Both the position numbers and the translations under genes were made by a program. From an uncultured Eubacteriales bacterium (GTDB lineage Bacteria > Bacillota_I > Bacilli_A > RF39 > UBA660), in the NCBI GenBank assembly GCA_905188025.1, contig CAJJKI010000013.1, forward strand, positions 1-36,997: a stretch of 36,997 nt of DNA, given 5' to 3'. The notes under the pieces were generated by a model. The model searched no databases and was not told the DNA's origin. It saw nothing but the letters and a program-made list of their open reading frames with translations. Within the stretch, counting starts at the first letter, position 1. Each line of letters starts with the position of its first letter. Shown one piece after another: positions 14,490 through 24,470 of this stretch.

Positions 14490-16001
14490 TTAGTTAGCAT
14501 AATTATTAACAATACTTTGACTTTCTTTAATAAATTTAATTTTAGCTTCATCAAGATTATGCTTTTTAAGAGAATCACTTATAATTATTTGATTTAGATT
14601 CGTTATTAAAGAGTCGATACTATCTGGTGAGAGCATTTCTTTAGTTAACTTAAAGCCATAGAGATTATATTTATCAATAATTATTAGAGATAAATCTTTT
14701 TCATCTTTTAACCATATATTATTAAGTAGATTAATATATGGATATGTTATGAGATCAAAGAGTTTTGATAATTCAATATCGGGTTCTTTAGTTAACTTTT
14801 TATATAATTCAATTAGATAGTTGTAATTTGAACTAGCAAGGGTAAGGATATCTAGAACAGTAATATCGTCGTTTAGAGTGGCAAGTTTTTCAAGGAAGTA
14901 ATTTTTTTCTAGTTCTTCATACATATCTTTAAGAATAGTTATATTGTTATTTATAAGGTTATTGTAATAAGCAAACTTTTTAGGATTATTCTTAGTCATT
15001 AGTTTAATTATTTTATTGTTTTCTTTGAATAGTTCTTTTTCTTTTTTAGATATCTCTTTATGTTTCTTTTGATAGATACCTTTATATTTAGATTTATCAG
15101 CGATAAGAGTTTTGATATCAGTGATTAGATACCCTAAGGACATGTATGATGAATATTCTTTAAGAGTATGATTTAGATTTATGATATCTTCTTCTTGATA
15201 ATCTTCGGGGCTTATTAATTCTTCAGTTAATTTTGATATTTTAGTTTTATTATAATCATTTGGAGATAGTTCATTATTTAAGAATCTTTCTAAAAGAAGA
15301 TATTTACTATCACTGATTAGATTATCTCTTTTTATAATAAGAGCTTTATATGATGATAGAATATTTTGGGAGATAAGCTCTTCGGATAGAGATTCATAGT
15401 ATGTGATAAACTTTTTCTCATTTTGGTAATAGAGATATTTAAAGTTTAGAGTTATATGATTTATTATATCAGGACAAGACCAATAGATACTTTCAAATGA
15501 TTGTTTTAATTCTTCTTGATAGGTATCTTTTTTAGGATCAAGAGAAAGAAGTTTTTCAAGATATTTTTTGGCATAATAACTATAACTAAATGAGTCGATA
15601 GTTAGATTGATGCCTACTTTTTTAAAGATATTTAGAGCACTGCCAATATTATCATTAACAGCATCTAAATCAATGGTGTAATAGTGGCCTAGTTTATAGA
15701 GAATTATATCAAGACCACTTTTTTCATATGGTGAATTATATGGGTTAATGAGAGGTATTTTTGGTTTTAGATCTTTTATAGATGCTTCTGTTTTAGGTAT
15801 TTCTTCATTTAGAGAGATGGATAAATAATACTTATTTCTTTTACTTATCTCTTCTTCTAGGAGGGACATATCAGTAGTATATTCTTCTAGTAAGGAAGAT
15901 ACTTTTTCTTGATATGCTTTTATATTTTTTGCATTGTTTTGAGGAAGAGCTGACAAGACAGCTTTATGAGCCTCAATATTATTAAGATATTCTTCTTTCA
16001 T
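14490..16001 (-). CDS. Unrecognised helical protein of the matrix locus, 503 aa
   Basis: I do not recognise this protein. It is 503 aa, predicted almost all alpha-helical, and rich in Lys, Glu, Leu, Tyr and Asn. It has no signal peptide or membrane helix, so it should be cytoplasmic. A coiled-coil-like stretch lies at about 25-55 and a Lys/Glu-rich helix (KKHKEISKKEKELFKENNK) at about 315-335. No enzymatic motif is visible. Its ATG overlaps the stop of the 35-aa ORF (TAATG), and the pseudo-peptidase gene follows after 50 bp, so it is part of the long operon starting with the giant protein. The 326-aa protein at 30854 occupies an analogous place in the other operon and has similar composition, but I could not align the two by eye. 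Confidence 0.7.
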   Translation of the reverse strand: MKEEYLNNIEAHKAVLSALPQNNAKNIKAYQEKVSSLLEEYTTDMSLLEEEISKRNKYYLSISLNEEIPKTEASIKDLKPKIPLINPYNSPYEKSGLDIILYKLGHYYTIDLDAVNDNIGSALNIFKKVGINLTIDSFSYSYYAKKYLEKLLSLDPKKDTYQEELKQSFESIYWSCPDIINHITLNFKYLYYQNEKKFITYYESLSEELISQNILSSYKALIIKRDNLISDSKYLLLERFLNNELSPNDYNKTKISKLTEELISPEDYQEEDIINLNHTLKEYSSYMSLGYLITDIKTLIADKSKYKGIYQKKHKEISKKEKELFKENNKIIKLMTKNNPKKFAYYNNLINNNITILKDMYEELEKNYFLEKLATLNDDITVLDILTLASSNYNYLIELYKKLTKEPDIELSKLFDLITYPYINLLNNIWLKDEKDLSLIIIDKYNLYGFKLTKEMLSPDSIDSLITNLNQIIISDSLKKHNLDEAKIKFIKESQSIVNNYAN

Positions 16002-16108
16002 TATTTATCACCTGATTCTTGATTTAAATATTTTATAAAACTTGATAGTTCTTTATAGAGATCTAATAATTCTTGATCTGTTAATTCTTCTAAATTTTTC
16101 TTTGTCAT
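16001..16108 (-). CDS. 35-aa small protein of the matrix operon
   Basis: A small ORF between the giant protein and the 503-aa gene. The sequence starts MTKKNLEELTDQELLDLYKE and ends YLNQESGDK; it would form one amphipathic acidic helix. Support for translation comes from GAGAGGT upstream of the ATG, tight packing (15 bp after the giant gene) and a TAATG overlap with the downstream start. It is too small for any motif to be called. The stop-start overlap suggests coupled translation with the 503-aa protein, perhaps as its partner. Confidence 0.7.
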   Translation of the reverse strand: MTKKNLEELTDQELLDLYKELSSFIKYLNQESGDK

Positions 16109-16122
16109 AAATACCTCTCTTT

Positions 16123-19100
16123 CTATTTGATAATGATATACTGGTAGACATCTCCAATATAGTTATTGTCATCATATAGGCTTACTACTAGACGGTAGGT
16201 TCCTGATACGAGATTTTCTTTGAAATGGAAACTATAATTTATGTTAGATGCAGGTCCGATGGCTAGGTAGTATTCGTTAGCAGTATTAGTGCTTGTCAAT
16301 TTGTCAGTAATATAGTCTAATAAGTTTACTTTGTTATAGATATTATTATAGATACTAGTATAATCTCTTCTTTCTAAGACAATATGAAGATTTGGATTAG
16401 TTAATTCTGACTCATATTTAACATTTAAGATATATGAATTATTGTCTTTTGAAGTTAGGCCAGTTAATTTATCAATAAACATTGCTTCATCACTAGCGCT
16501 AATAGATAAGCCATATGGACTAGCTATAACATTTAGATCTATTTCTAGGTTTTCTGATGATTCAGGGCCATAATAGATACCATCATATGAACCGAATGAT
16601 TCAAAGAAGAAGGTATATTTACCAGTAGATAGTTTACTAGTACCAGTATTGAAAGTGATTTTTGAACGAGCATTGGCTACTTTGTCAGATATTTTTATTC
16701 TAGTGGTACCATCATATCGTGGATAATATGTGCTTCCATTATAGGTAAAGTTAGCTCCTATTAAGTCTTGAGCACTTAGTAGATTGCCATGATTATCAAA
16801 GATAGATATCTTGATACCAAGCTTTTCATTATCATAAGTTGTATCGTAGATGGTGTTATTGGCGCTTTCTTGTGATTTGAAGTTAGTATCAATAGTTAAG
16901 TTAGTACTGTTACCTAGATATACAGGGTTTTTACTTACGGTACCTTCTAGTTCGATAACGGCATCGCTATTAGTATATAAATTATATTTTAAGGTTTGTT
17001 GCTCAATACCAAGGACACTAATTAGAGTTTGATGTTCGGCATTTCTTAATTCGATTACTAGGCTTTCGTTTGTGACATTGCTAGTTATGTTAGTATCTTT
17101 AAAGTCTACCATGAAGATAAATTCTTCTTCAGCAATATTGTTACTGTAATATAAATCATTATTAGTAGCATCATCATAGTTGTTATCTTCACTAGTACTA
17201 CCCATTTTGACAAATTTCGATAGATTATAGGAAGTTTCACCATAGTTATTGAATTCAATGAGGGATTCATCATAATCTTCTTGACTAACTACATAGTAGT
17301 AATATATTGGGTTTTCTTTCTTGTGTAGGTCAATCATAGTTATCTTAGTGTTTACAGGGAAAGCATATGTAGATACAAGGCTTCGATAATAGCCATCACG
17401 ATATGGGCTAGTTTCTGAATTTACGTAGAGTGAATAATAAGTACTGAAACTACTCTTGGTAGTGATATCTACACTGCTGGTAGCAAACATTTCATACTTT
17501 TTACCAGGAGTGATTGTTCCCTCATAATCATTAGTGTTATATAGGGCACGTGATAAATCAATATTAATATTTATTCTTTCAATATTATTATTAAGATCAT
17601 CAATTGGAGTTATGGCTACTAGGGAGATGGTTACGCTACCCATATTACCGGAAGTTGATAAATTTTTTGAGTGATATAGGTAGAATACTAGAGCGGGAAC
17701 ATTGTTGAAGTTCTCTCTTTCGTAGTCTTTAGTACCATTTATATTGATATCTCCTTCAGTAACAAAGTTAGTGCTTCCGTTAGTTAACCATCCTGTTTGG
17801 CCACTTTTCATATTTAAGCCAAATACAGTATCGGCTTCAGTGGTTGATGCTGCTACTCTTGGAATATCTTGATAATCTACTAGTTTGATACTAGGATCTA
17901 GTTCACTAAAGTTTACTCCAAGGATAGAGAATGTAGTGTTTGGGGAAGCATGGTTTAATAATGGAACTTCTTGAGTACCTAGAGTTGAATACTTAGAAGC
18001 AGTTAAGCTAATATCATAAGACGCTACGACTTCTCCGATTGACCACATGTAGAAAGCAGAGTCAGCAGGAGTTGGTTCAATATATTTGATAATGATACTG
18101 GTGCCATCTTCAGCTCCATAATTAGAATAGAAGCCATCAACGGTTATATCATGATTAGTAAGGTGCTTACCTAGGACATAACTACCATTAGTAAAGTAAT
18201 AAATGTCTCCGGAAGCGGCTGTTTCACCATAGGCATAATCACTATATAAAGCAGTAATGATATTTTTGTTACGATCTAGACGATACATACCAAAGAAGGT
18301 CATTCCTGATACGTCACCATACTCAGTAACACTTTCGTTTCTAGCGATATTTAGATTTTCTCCTTCTAACATATAGATACGATTATTAACATTTCTATCA
18401 AAAGTATTAGTTTCATTATTGATACTAGCAGTGGCTTTTACTTCAGTACCATTAATGTCAACAACACTATTAAATTTTTTAACTAAGTTAGCTCCTTTTT
18501 CTAGATATAAGGAACTAGAGTTTTTGATCTTTAATTCATCTATTCTACTAAGAGTGAATAAAACATTTGAATATTCATTTGTTCTATCAGTAGCTCCAGA
18601 TAGTTCCATATAGGAATTATTTAAGGTAACTATATTAGCTCTTTGAATGGATATATTTCTTTTAATATCATTAAGAGAACCATAGTTAGATATATTTACA
18701 TAGCTGTATCCGGAAGTTGATGAAGCATTACCACTACCAAAAATTGATCCATTTATTGTGAATACTGCGTGATCTTTAGCATCAATGTTGATATTTATTC
18801 CTTTGGTTACACTGATGAAGGTAAAGTCATATACTTCACTACCACTAGCGTTGGCTTCTCCTCCTCCGAAAACGGTTCCTCCGATGAAGATATTTGTAGA
18901 TATTAAATCTTTATTTGTGATAACGTTTTTACCGATATTGACAGTAGTTATACCATATAATACTGAAGTATTGGCGCCTCCATAGACGTTTTTACCGATA
19001 GTGGCTCCGGCGATATTTACAATGCCAGTAGAATTATCGTTTTCTTTTTGTCCAGTAGCGGCAGCGTTTCCGCCTCCGAAGACATGGTTAGTTATTTGAC

Positions 19101-22100
19101 TGGCGTTATCTATATCTAGGTTGGTGTTTCCTCTTACAATAGCAGTAGCACCGTTTCCGCCAGCATAGACACTATTATTAACAGTAGTTGATGATACAAG
19201 TAAGTAAGTATTGGTACCAACGATAGCGGCGTTTCCGCCTCCATAGATGGATTCAGATGCTGTGATATTGGTTGCTTTTACGTTAGTTGATCCATTAACC
19301 ATACCTAAGTTTCCACCGCCATAGATATTTTTAGCAGTAGTATTTTCGTCTATTACAAGGATGGCATCTCCGAGTACTTTGGCTAGATTTTGTTCACCAG
19401 TTTCATCTCCTGAGACGATTGACTCAGTACCATTTCCACCGCCATAGATGGATTCACTAACAGTAGTTGATGATATCTTAGTATTAGTATTTCCTTTAGC
19501 AGCAGCAGCATTTCCGCCTCCATAGATATTCTTAGTAGTGGTATTAGTTATGGTTAGATTTGTAGCATTATCGGTAATATTTTTACCAACAGAGGCTTTA
19601 TTCCCAGCTCCATATATGTTGTTTGTTATAGTGCTATTATCAATGATAGTATTAGTGATACCTTGGACTTCTCCTAGATTACCTCCACCGTATAGGGAAT
19701 CAGTTATTTTGCTTCCTTCATTTATAGTTAGAGTAATGTTACCATATACTGGAGCTTGATTACCAGCACCATAAATATTTTTAGTGGTACTATTTGACAT
19801 AGTTAGGGTTAAGGCATTATTGGTATTGTTAGTTAACCCTACGGAAGCTTTATTTCCGCCTCCATATATAGCATTTGTAACAGTGCTATTAGTTATATTT
19901 GTTTCAATAAGACCATGGACTTCTCCAAGATTACCACCGCCATATAACGATCCATTAATAGTGGTATTATTATCTATTTTTAGTTTTATGGTATCGTTGA
20001 TGGCAGCTTTATTTCCGCCTCCATATACGGCTCCTTCTTTATCAGGAGCGCCAATAGTGGATGATGAGATGTTCATGATGACGTCTTCTACTGAGGCTTC
20101 ATTTCCGCCGCCAAAGGCTTCTTTATTAATTGCAGTGTTAGTAATATTTATGTTTGTATTAGTTGTTATGGCTTTATTTCCACCACCATATAGATAGTTA
20201 ATTGTTCCACTGGTTAAATCAATATGTGTACTTGTTGTTTGACCACCTTCATTATTTCCACCATATAGATTGTTTACTTGTAAACTGTTGGTGTATTTAT
20301 TACCATTTGAATCGAATCCGACGAAGGAATATCCATATATTTGGAAATCTTCATATGGGACTAATGAATGGATATGGAAACTAAATTGGTAACTATTGCC
20401 ACTATTTATTTGATTAGTGCCATAGTACTGGTTAGTTTCATCAATATGGTAGCCATTACCAAGGGCTTCTATTTTTGCGGATGACCAGTTAGTACCGACG
20501 AATCCTTCACTAGTAATTAGATATAGATCCCAAGTGGTAATGGTGCTTGATCCATTATTTTTTATATCGATAGTTAATTCTTGAGATGATTTATAGTTAG
20601 TGGCTTGTGAATTATGTTGTGAACTTTCTTTATAAATGGCTGTTATATCAACAAAACTGTTGGTAGAGTTAGCTAGATTTTTGATATAGCTATCAGTAAC
20701 ATTACCGCTGATATTTGAACCGCCAAAGGCATTATTTATGAAAGTGCTTCCTAAATTTACATTAGTTGTAGTGGCTCCGGCTTCACTTCCTCCTCCATAT
20801 AGATTATTTATGAAGCCATAGTTAGCATTTATATTAGTAGTTGTGGTTTCGGCTTTAAGGCCACCGCCATAGACATTTTCTTGGTATCCTCCGAAGATGC
20901 CAATATTTGAAGTGGTAGTTAATCCTCCTTGGTTGTTTCCTCCATAGATATTGGTTGTATTAGCGTTGTTTACTGATATGTTGGATACGGGGATATCACC
21001 ACTTAGGTTTGAGCCTCCAAAGACTGTTGATACATTTGAATTAATGGTTACATTAGTACTATTTGATACGGAAGTGGCATCTCCTCCACCATATACAGTA
21101 CCGATAGTGCCGCCGTTTATTAGAACATTAGTTGTACCTGTTGTTCCTCCTTGGTTGTTGCCACCGTATACTACTTCTGATGAGCCGCCGGTTGTTGTGA
21201 CATGGCTAGTTGTTACGTTGCCACTTAGGTTTGAGCCTCCAAATATTTTAGTAGATGAACCGCCATTTAAGTAGACATTGGTTTCTTTAGCTGAGGTCTC
21301 ATTTCCGCCACCATAGGTGCTAGTGATAGTTCCGCCGTTGATATAGACTTCAATGGTTCCGTTAGGGCTACCTTTTTTATCATTACCTCCGAAGACATTA
21401 GTGATGGTGCCATCGTTTACGGTAACATTGATGTCTCCGAGAACATAAGGGGTATAGATGTCATTACCTTCTCCACCTCCGAAGACATTAGTAATTATTC
21501 CTTTATTGATAGTTACATGAGTATTACTTGTTGATACATCAGTGCTATTAGTGGTACCATTTACTGTTCCAAAAGCACTTCCGCCATATACGGAACCGTT
21601 AATTATTGGAGTATAGTTAGAGTTAGAGTCTCCAATATTTATATTAATGTTATTTCTAACAAATGTTCCATTACTGTTATTATCTATTCCTCCACGGCCT
21701 CCGCCATATACGGAATTAGTTATTTCACCACCATAGACATGGATATCAACATTACCATAGATGGTTCCTTCTTCATTACTTCCACCATAGATAGAACCTA
21801 CAATGTTTCCATTATACATTTTGATATTTATGGTTGATGACTTGCTGGTGGAACCACTACCGTTTTTATTTCCTCCACCATAAACTGATCCTTTGATAAT
21901 GCCATTATTTATAATTATTTTAGTAGTTGAACTATTAGAAGTGCTGCTTACTCCAGTAGCTCCATAGTTACCACCACCATAGACATTTTGTTTGATTAGA
22001 GCTTTTCCATCAATGACGATTACGGAATTATCACATGATCCAATAGTGGATGAGTTTTCTTTACCATTACCGATACCAAAGACACTTCCTGATTCGGCTC

Positions 22101-24336
22101 CATACATTTTACTGTTACTGTTTATATAGCTGTCATTACCGATAGTGGCATTGCCACCGATATAGACATAGGTGCTACCGTTTAACGTGCCATCTCCTTC
22201 ATTACCATCTGAACCATTTGATCCACCGAAGACGCTATAGTTAACGGTACCACCGGTTATTTGAATTATACGGTTTCCATAGGTAGCTGTAGTTCCGGCT
22301 CCGCCAGTTATTAAATCTACTTCTCCACCAGTCATATAGGCATATATATCATTATAGTTGGTACGATTAGTAGCACTGATTGGGCCTCCGATTAAGTTAA
22401 AGATATGACCTCCTTGAACAGTTATCTTTCTTACAGCGTATTGAGTGCCTCCATATCTTCCACCGATATAGATACCAGTAGTTAAATCATGTTTACTAGT
22501 ACCGAAATCACCGCTTTTTACAGTTAGATCGAATGAGATGCCACTAGAAGTAGTACTATTGGTGTTAGCATAGATTGGGCTACCCCATGATCCTGAGGCA
22601 CAAAAATATACTTCTAGATTATTATTGTTATTTGATACACGATCATAATCATTTCCATATACACTTTTATTATTTATGTATACACTTCCTACTCCCCAGG
22701 TACTAGTGCTTGCTCCGGTTGATAGAGATAGGGAATTGTATAGACCACTTTCAATAACTAATTTATATTTAGTAGGATTACCACTACTACCAGTACCACT
22801 ATTATTGCCTCCTAATACTGAGCGAAGGTTATAATGTGTACCACTACTTGATATGCCTCTACCTATTTTGACATTGTTATAATTTCCATAAAGGACTCCG
22901 GCTGTTGTTGTGTTGTTAGGTGGGTTATAAGTTCCATTAACATTATTAGGATAATACATAGTTATATTTTCAATAGTAATATCATTATAGCAATTAATAG
23001 CTGAATTTACACTCCAGGTAACATTATATTTTTGATGATTATCTAGACTAGTTATAGTGAATGGATAATTACCATTATTTTGCCATGATCCATCAGTGTC
23101 TCCGACCATTACTAAGATATTAGTATCTCTTGTAGCAAGATAATAATAGGTTTCATCAGCATTATATGTTTCTTCAGAACCAAACTCATCATAGTATTGA
23201 ATTAATTCATAATAAGTGCAGCCCCCATATGTATTACATGTGCCACTATTTTGGTATTCTCCGGCATCATTATAGTATCCTGCTACTGTGGCATATCTAT
23301 CTATGGATACTTGGCGATAGAAATTAGACATATTAGCATTTGTATAGTAAGGGGTTGACCCTGAATAAATTAGTTCTCTATCGATGGTGCTGTTATCTAA
23401 CAAAGTCATGGTACCGTTTGATAGATAATAGTATTCAGAGTTTTCATCAAAGTCTTCGTATTCTATTAGATCATAGTAGGTACAACCATTTCTATTGTAG
23501 CAAATTCCTCTATTTTGAAGTCTACCACTACTGTCATAGTAGCCAGCATAACTATCCCAACGAGCAATATGTACTTTATGATAGTATCCTTGCATATTGA
23601 CTTCAGCATATTCAGTGACTGTTTTTTCTATTTGATACATACCAATAGTCTTTAGTTTAGTAATGGCAGTATTAAAATTATTATTTACTTTTGAGATAGT
23701 TGTTTCTACCCAGCTAGCATTAAAAGTAATATCTATTTTATTAGGAACGTTATCAGTATAAGTTACTGGTACTTTAGCATATCTTTCATAATAGGTGCTA
23801 TCAAATGATAAGGTTAGGCCTTGATAGTTACTTGTCCAACCGTTAAATCCTAGTTTTTTAGGTCTATCAGTGAAAGGATTATCAATTAATTCAATACTTA
23901 TATAGTCATCAGTTAGGTCGTTAGGAGTATTGTTATTATTGACAGGATATGTTTTAAAATATATATAGGTATCTTGTCTTTCAGTTAATGAGACGTATCC
24001 GATGTTACCAGCATTATCATGACTAGAATAAGTCATTTTTACGGATACAAGATTATTATCAGTATAAATATTTTTGTTTTCTTCAGTAGGAAGACTACCA
24101 TCGTTGCTGGTATAATTTAGACCCATGTAATAGTTATAATCGGCTTCTAGATCATTAACATATACTTTGTTACCAGAAACTTTACTTGAAACATAATCAG
24201 GATCAGATGTAAAGTCTAGTATCTTGTCACCATAGGTAATTATGTATGCAATGTTGCCTCCTACTAAGATTAGGATTAATAAAAGAAGTGATAAAAGACG
24301 ATATTTATTGGGAATTTTTGATTTCAGTTTTTTCAT
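16123..24336 (-). CDS. Giant secreted repeat protein (2737 aa), predicted beta-helix adhesin/matrix protein
   Basis: One frame encodes 2737 aa. The N-terminus is basic with one hydrophobic helix (about 14-33), ending GGNIAYIITYGD, a probable SipW-cognate or anchor signal. Then come a beta-rich region, a duplicated Cys-containing module (about 245-410), and a long region (about 700-1870) with some 35 copies of a motif like IYGGGN spaced 17-45 residues apart. That pattern suggests a right-handed beta-helix or similar solenoid. A CBM2-like domain interrupts the repeats at about 1215-1355. The last 850 residues are non-repetitive and beta-rich. There is no LPXTG, so attachment is unclear. The start at 24336 follows GGAGGTGATA; an upstream ATG at 24366 overlaps the promoter. 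First gene of the operon with the pseudo-peptidase and SipW. Confidence 0.88.
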   Translation of the reverse strand: MKKLKSKIPNKYRLLSLLLLILILVGGNIAYIITYGDKILDFTSDPDYVSSKVSGNKVYVNDLEADYNYYMGLNYTSNDGSLPTEENKNIYTDNNLVSVKMTYSSHDNAGNIGYVSLTERQDTYIYFKTYPVNNNNTPNDLTDDYISIELIDNPFTDRPKKLGFNGWTSNYQGLTLSFDSTYYERYAKVPVTYTDNVPNKIDITFNASWVETTISKVNNNFNTAITKLKTIGMYQIEKTVTEYAEVNMQGYYHKVHIARWDSYAGYYDSSGRLQNRGICYNRNGCTYYDLIEYEDFDENSEYYYLSNGTMTLLDNSTIDRELIYSGSTPYYTNANMSNFYRQVSIDRYATVAGYYNDAGEYQNSGTCNTYGGCTYYELIQYYDEFGSEETYNADETYYYLATRDTNILVMVGDTDGSWQNNGNYPFTITSLDNHQKYNVTWSVNSAINCYNDITIENITMYYPNNVNGTYNPPNNTTTAGVLYGNYNNVKIGRGISSSGTHYNLRSVLGGNNSGTGSSGNPTKYKLVIESGLYNSLSLSTGASTSTWGVGSVYINNKSVYGNDYDRVSNNNNNLEVYFCASGSWGSPIYANTNSTTSSGISFDLTVKSGDFGTSKHDLTTGIYIGGRYGGTQYAVRKITVQGGHIFNLIGGPISATNRTNYNDIYAYMTGGEVDLITGGAGTTATYGNRIIQITGGTVNYSVFGGSNGSDGNEGDGTLNGSTYVYIGGNATIGNDSYINSNSKMYGAESGSVFGIGNGKENSSTIGSCDNSVIVIDGKALIKQNVYGGGNYGATGVSSTSNSSTTKIIINNGIIKGSVYGGGNKNGSGSTSKSSTINIKMYNGNIVGSIYGGSNEEGTIYGNVDIHVYGGEITNSVYGGGRGGIDNNSNGTFVRNNININIGDSNSNYTPIINGSVYGGSAFGTVNGTTNSTDVSTSNTHVTINKGIITNVFGGGEGNDIYTPYVLGDINVTVNDGTITNVFGGNDKKGSPNGTIEVYINGGTITSTYGGGNETSAKETNVYLNGGSSTKIFGGSNLSGNVTTSHVTTTGGSSEVVYGGNNQGGTTGTTNVLINGGTIGTVYGGGDATSVSNSTNVTINSNVSTVFGGSNLSGDIPVSNISVNNANTTNIYGGNNQGGLTTTSNIGIFGGYQENVYGGGLKAETTTTNINANYGFINNLYGGGSEAGATTTNVNLGSTFINNAFGGSNISGNVTDSYIKNLANSTNSFVDITAIYKESSQHNSQATNYKSSQELTIDIKNNGSSTITTWDLYLITSEGFVGTNWSSAKIEALGNGYHIDETNQYYGTNQINSGNSYQFSFHIHSLVPYEDFQIYGYSFVGFDSNGNKYTNSLQVNNLYGGNNEGGQTTSTHIDLTSGTINYLYGGGNKAITTNTNINITNTAINKEAFGGGNEASVEDVIMNISSSTIGAPDKEGAVYGGGNKAAINDTIKLKIDNNTTINGSLYGGGNLGEVHGLIETNITNSTVTNAIYGGGNKASVGLTNNTNNALTLTMSNSTTKNIYGAGNQAPVYGNITLTINEGSKITDSLYGGGNLGEVQGITNTIIDNSTITNNIYGAGNKASVGKNITDNATNLTITNTTTKNIYGGGNAAAAKGNTNTKISSTTVSESIYGGGNGTESIVSGDETGEQNLAKVLGDAILVIDENTTAKNIYGGGNLGMVNGSTNVKATNITASESIYGGGNAAIVGTNTYLLVSSTTVNNSVYAGGNGATAIVRGNTNLDIDNASQITNHVFGGGNAAATGQKENDNSTGIVNIAGATIGKNVYGGANTSVLYGITTVNIGKNVITNKDLISTNIFIGGTVFGGGEANASGSEVYDFTFISVTKGININIDAKDHAVFTINGSIFGSGNASSTSGYSYVNISNYGSLNDIKRNISIQRANIVTLNNSYMELSGATDRTNEYSNVLFTLSRIDELKIKNSSSLYLEKGANLVKKFNSVVDINGTEVKATASINNETNTFDRNVNNRIYMLEGENLNIARNESVTEYGDVSGMTFFGMYRLDRNKNIITALYSDYAYGETAASGDIYYFTNGSYVLGKHLTNHDITVDGFYSNYGAEDGTSIIIKYIEPTPADSAFYMWSIGEVVASYDISLTASKYSTLGTQEVPLLNHASPNTTFSILGVNFSELDPSIKLVDYQDIPRVAASTTEADTVFGLNMKSGQTGWLTNGSTNFVTEGDININGTKDYERENFNNVPALVFYLYHSKNLSTSGNMGSVTISLVAITPIDDLNNNIERININIDLSRALYNTNDYEGTITPGKKYEMFATSSVDITTKSSFSTYYSLYVNSETSPYRDGYYRSLVSTYAFPVNTKITMIDLHKKENPIYYYYVVSQEDYDESLIEFNNYGETSYNLSKFVKMGSTSEDNNYDDATNNDLYYSNNIAEEEFIFMVDFKDTNITSNVTNESLVIELRNAEHQTLISVLGIEQQTLKYNLYTNSDAVIELEGTVSKNPVYLGNSTNLTIDTNFKSQESANNTIYDTTYDNEKLGIKISIFDNHGNLLSAQDLIGANFTYNGSTYYPRYDGTTRIKISDKVANARSKITFNTGTSKLSTGKYTFFFESFGSYDGIYYGPESSENLEIDLNVIASPYGLSISASDEAMFIDKLTGLTSKDNNSYILNVKYESELTNPNLHIVLERRDYTSIYNNIYNKVNLLDYITDKLTSTNTANEYYLAIGPASNINYSFHFKENLVSGTYRLVVSLYDDNNYIGDVYQYIIIK
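18720..22250 (-). repeat. About 35 Tyr-Gly-Gly-Gly-Asn solenoid repeats in the giant protein
   Basis: Coding repeats with core [IV]-[YF]-G-G-[GSN]-[NDE], preceded by a short strand often ending in Thr-Ile or Ser. Early units are diverse (VFGGSN, VYGGGR), the middle alternates FGGSNLSG and YGGNNQGG, and the last third is dominated by YGGGNLGE and YGGGNKAS pairs. The units are diverged at DNA level, so this is an old repeat family with some recent local duplication. Confidence 0.85.
20270..20690 (-). other. CBM2-like domain inserted in the repeat solenoid
   Basis: About 140 residues with no YGGGN core. The pattern ELTIDIKNNGSSTITTWDLYL, then GTNWSSAKIEA, GYHIDET and NQINSGNSYQFSFHI matches the layout of family 2 carbohydrate-binding modules (N-x-G-x-x-x-I-x-x-W, a second Trp, then I-x-x-G-x-S-x-x-F-x-F). 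Carbohydrate binding is inferred from this motif match only. Confidence 0.55.
23115..23600 (-). repeat. Duplicated Cys-pair module near the N-terminus of the giant protein
   Basis: Two copies of a roughly 70-residue module: YYHKVHIARWDSYAGYYD, then GICYNRNGCTYYDLIEY; and FYRQVSIDRYATVAGYYN, then GTCNTYGGCTYYELIQY. Each has two Cys separated by five residues, suitable for a small disulphide loop outside the cell. Confidence 0.75.
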
Positions 24337-24364
24337 ATTATCACCTCCAATATTATATATAATC

Positions 24365-24393
24365 ATTATATCATAAGATAAAATTTATGTAAA
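24365..24393 (-). promoter_or_regulatory. Promoter of the giant-protein operon
   Basis: Minus strand: -35 TTTACA (24393-24388), 17-bp spacer ending TGA, -10 TATAAT (24370-24365). The extended -10 TGATATAAT also occurs at the other matrix promoters at 26331 and 33386. The -10 lies only 28 bp before the chosen ATG. Confidence 0.75.
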
Positions 24394-24470
24394 TTATTTG
24401 ATATTTAATTTTATAGTAAAATGCCTTATGAAATATATAGTTTAATGAATGAAGGACAAGTTTTTGGTAA

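Noticed and set aside
16850..23600. Several plus-strand open frames inside the giant gene
   Set aside because: They lack ribosome sites and are compositional shadows of the Gly/Asn-rich repeat coding strand.
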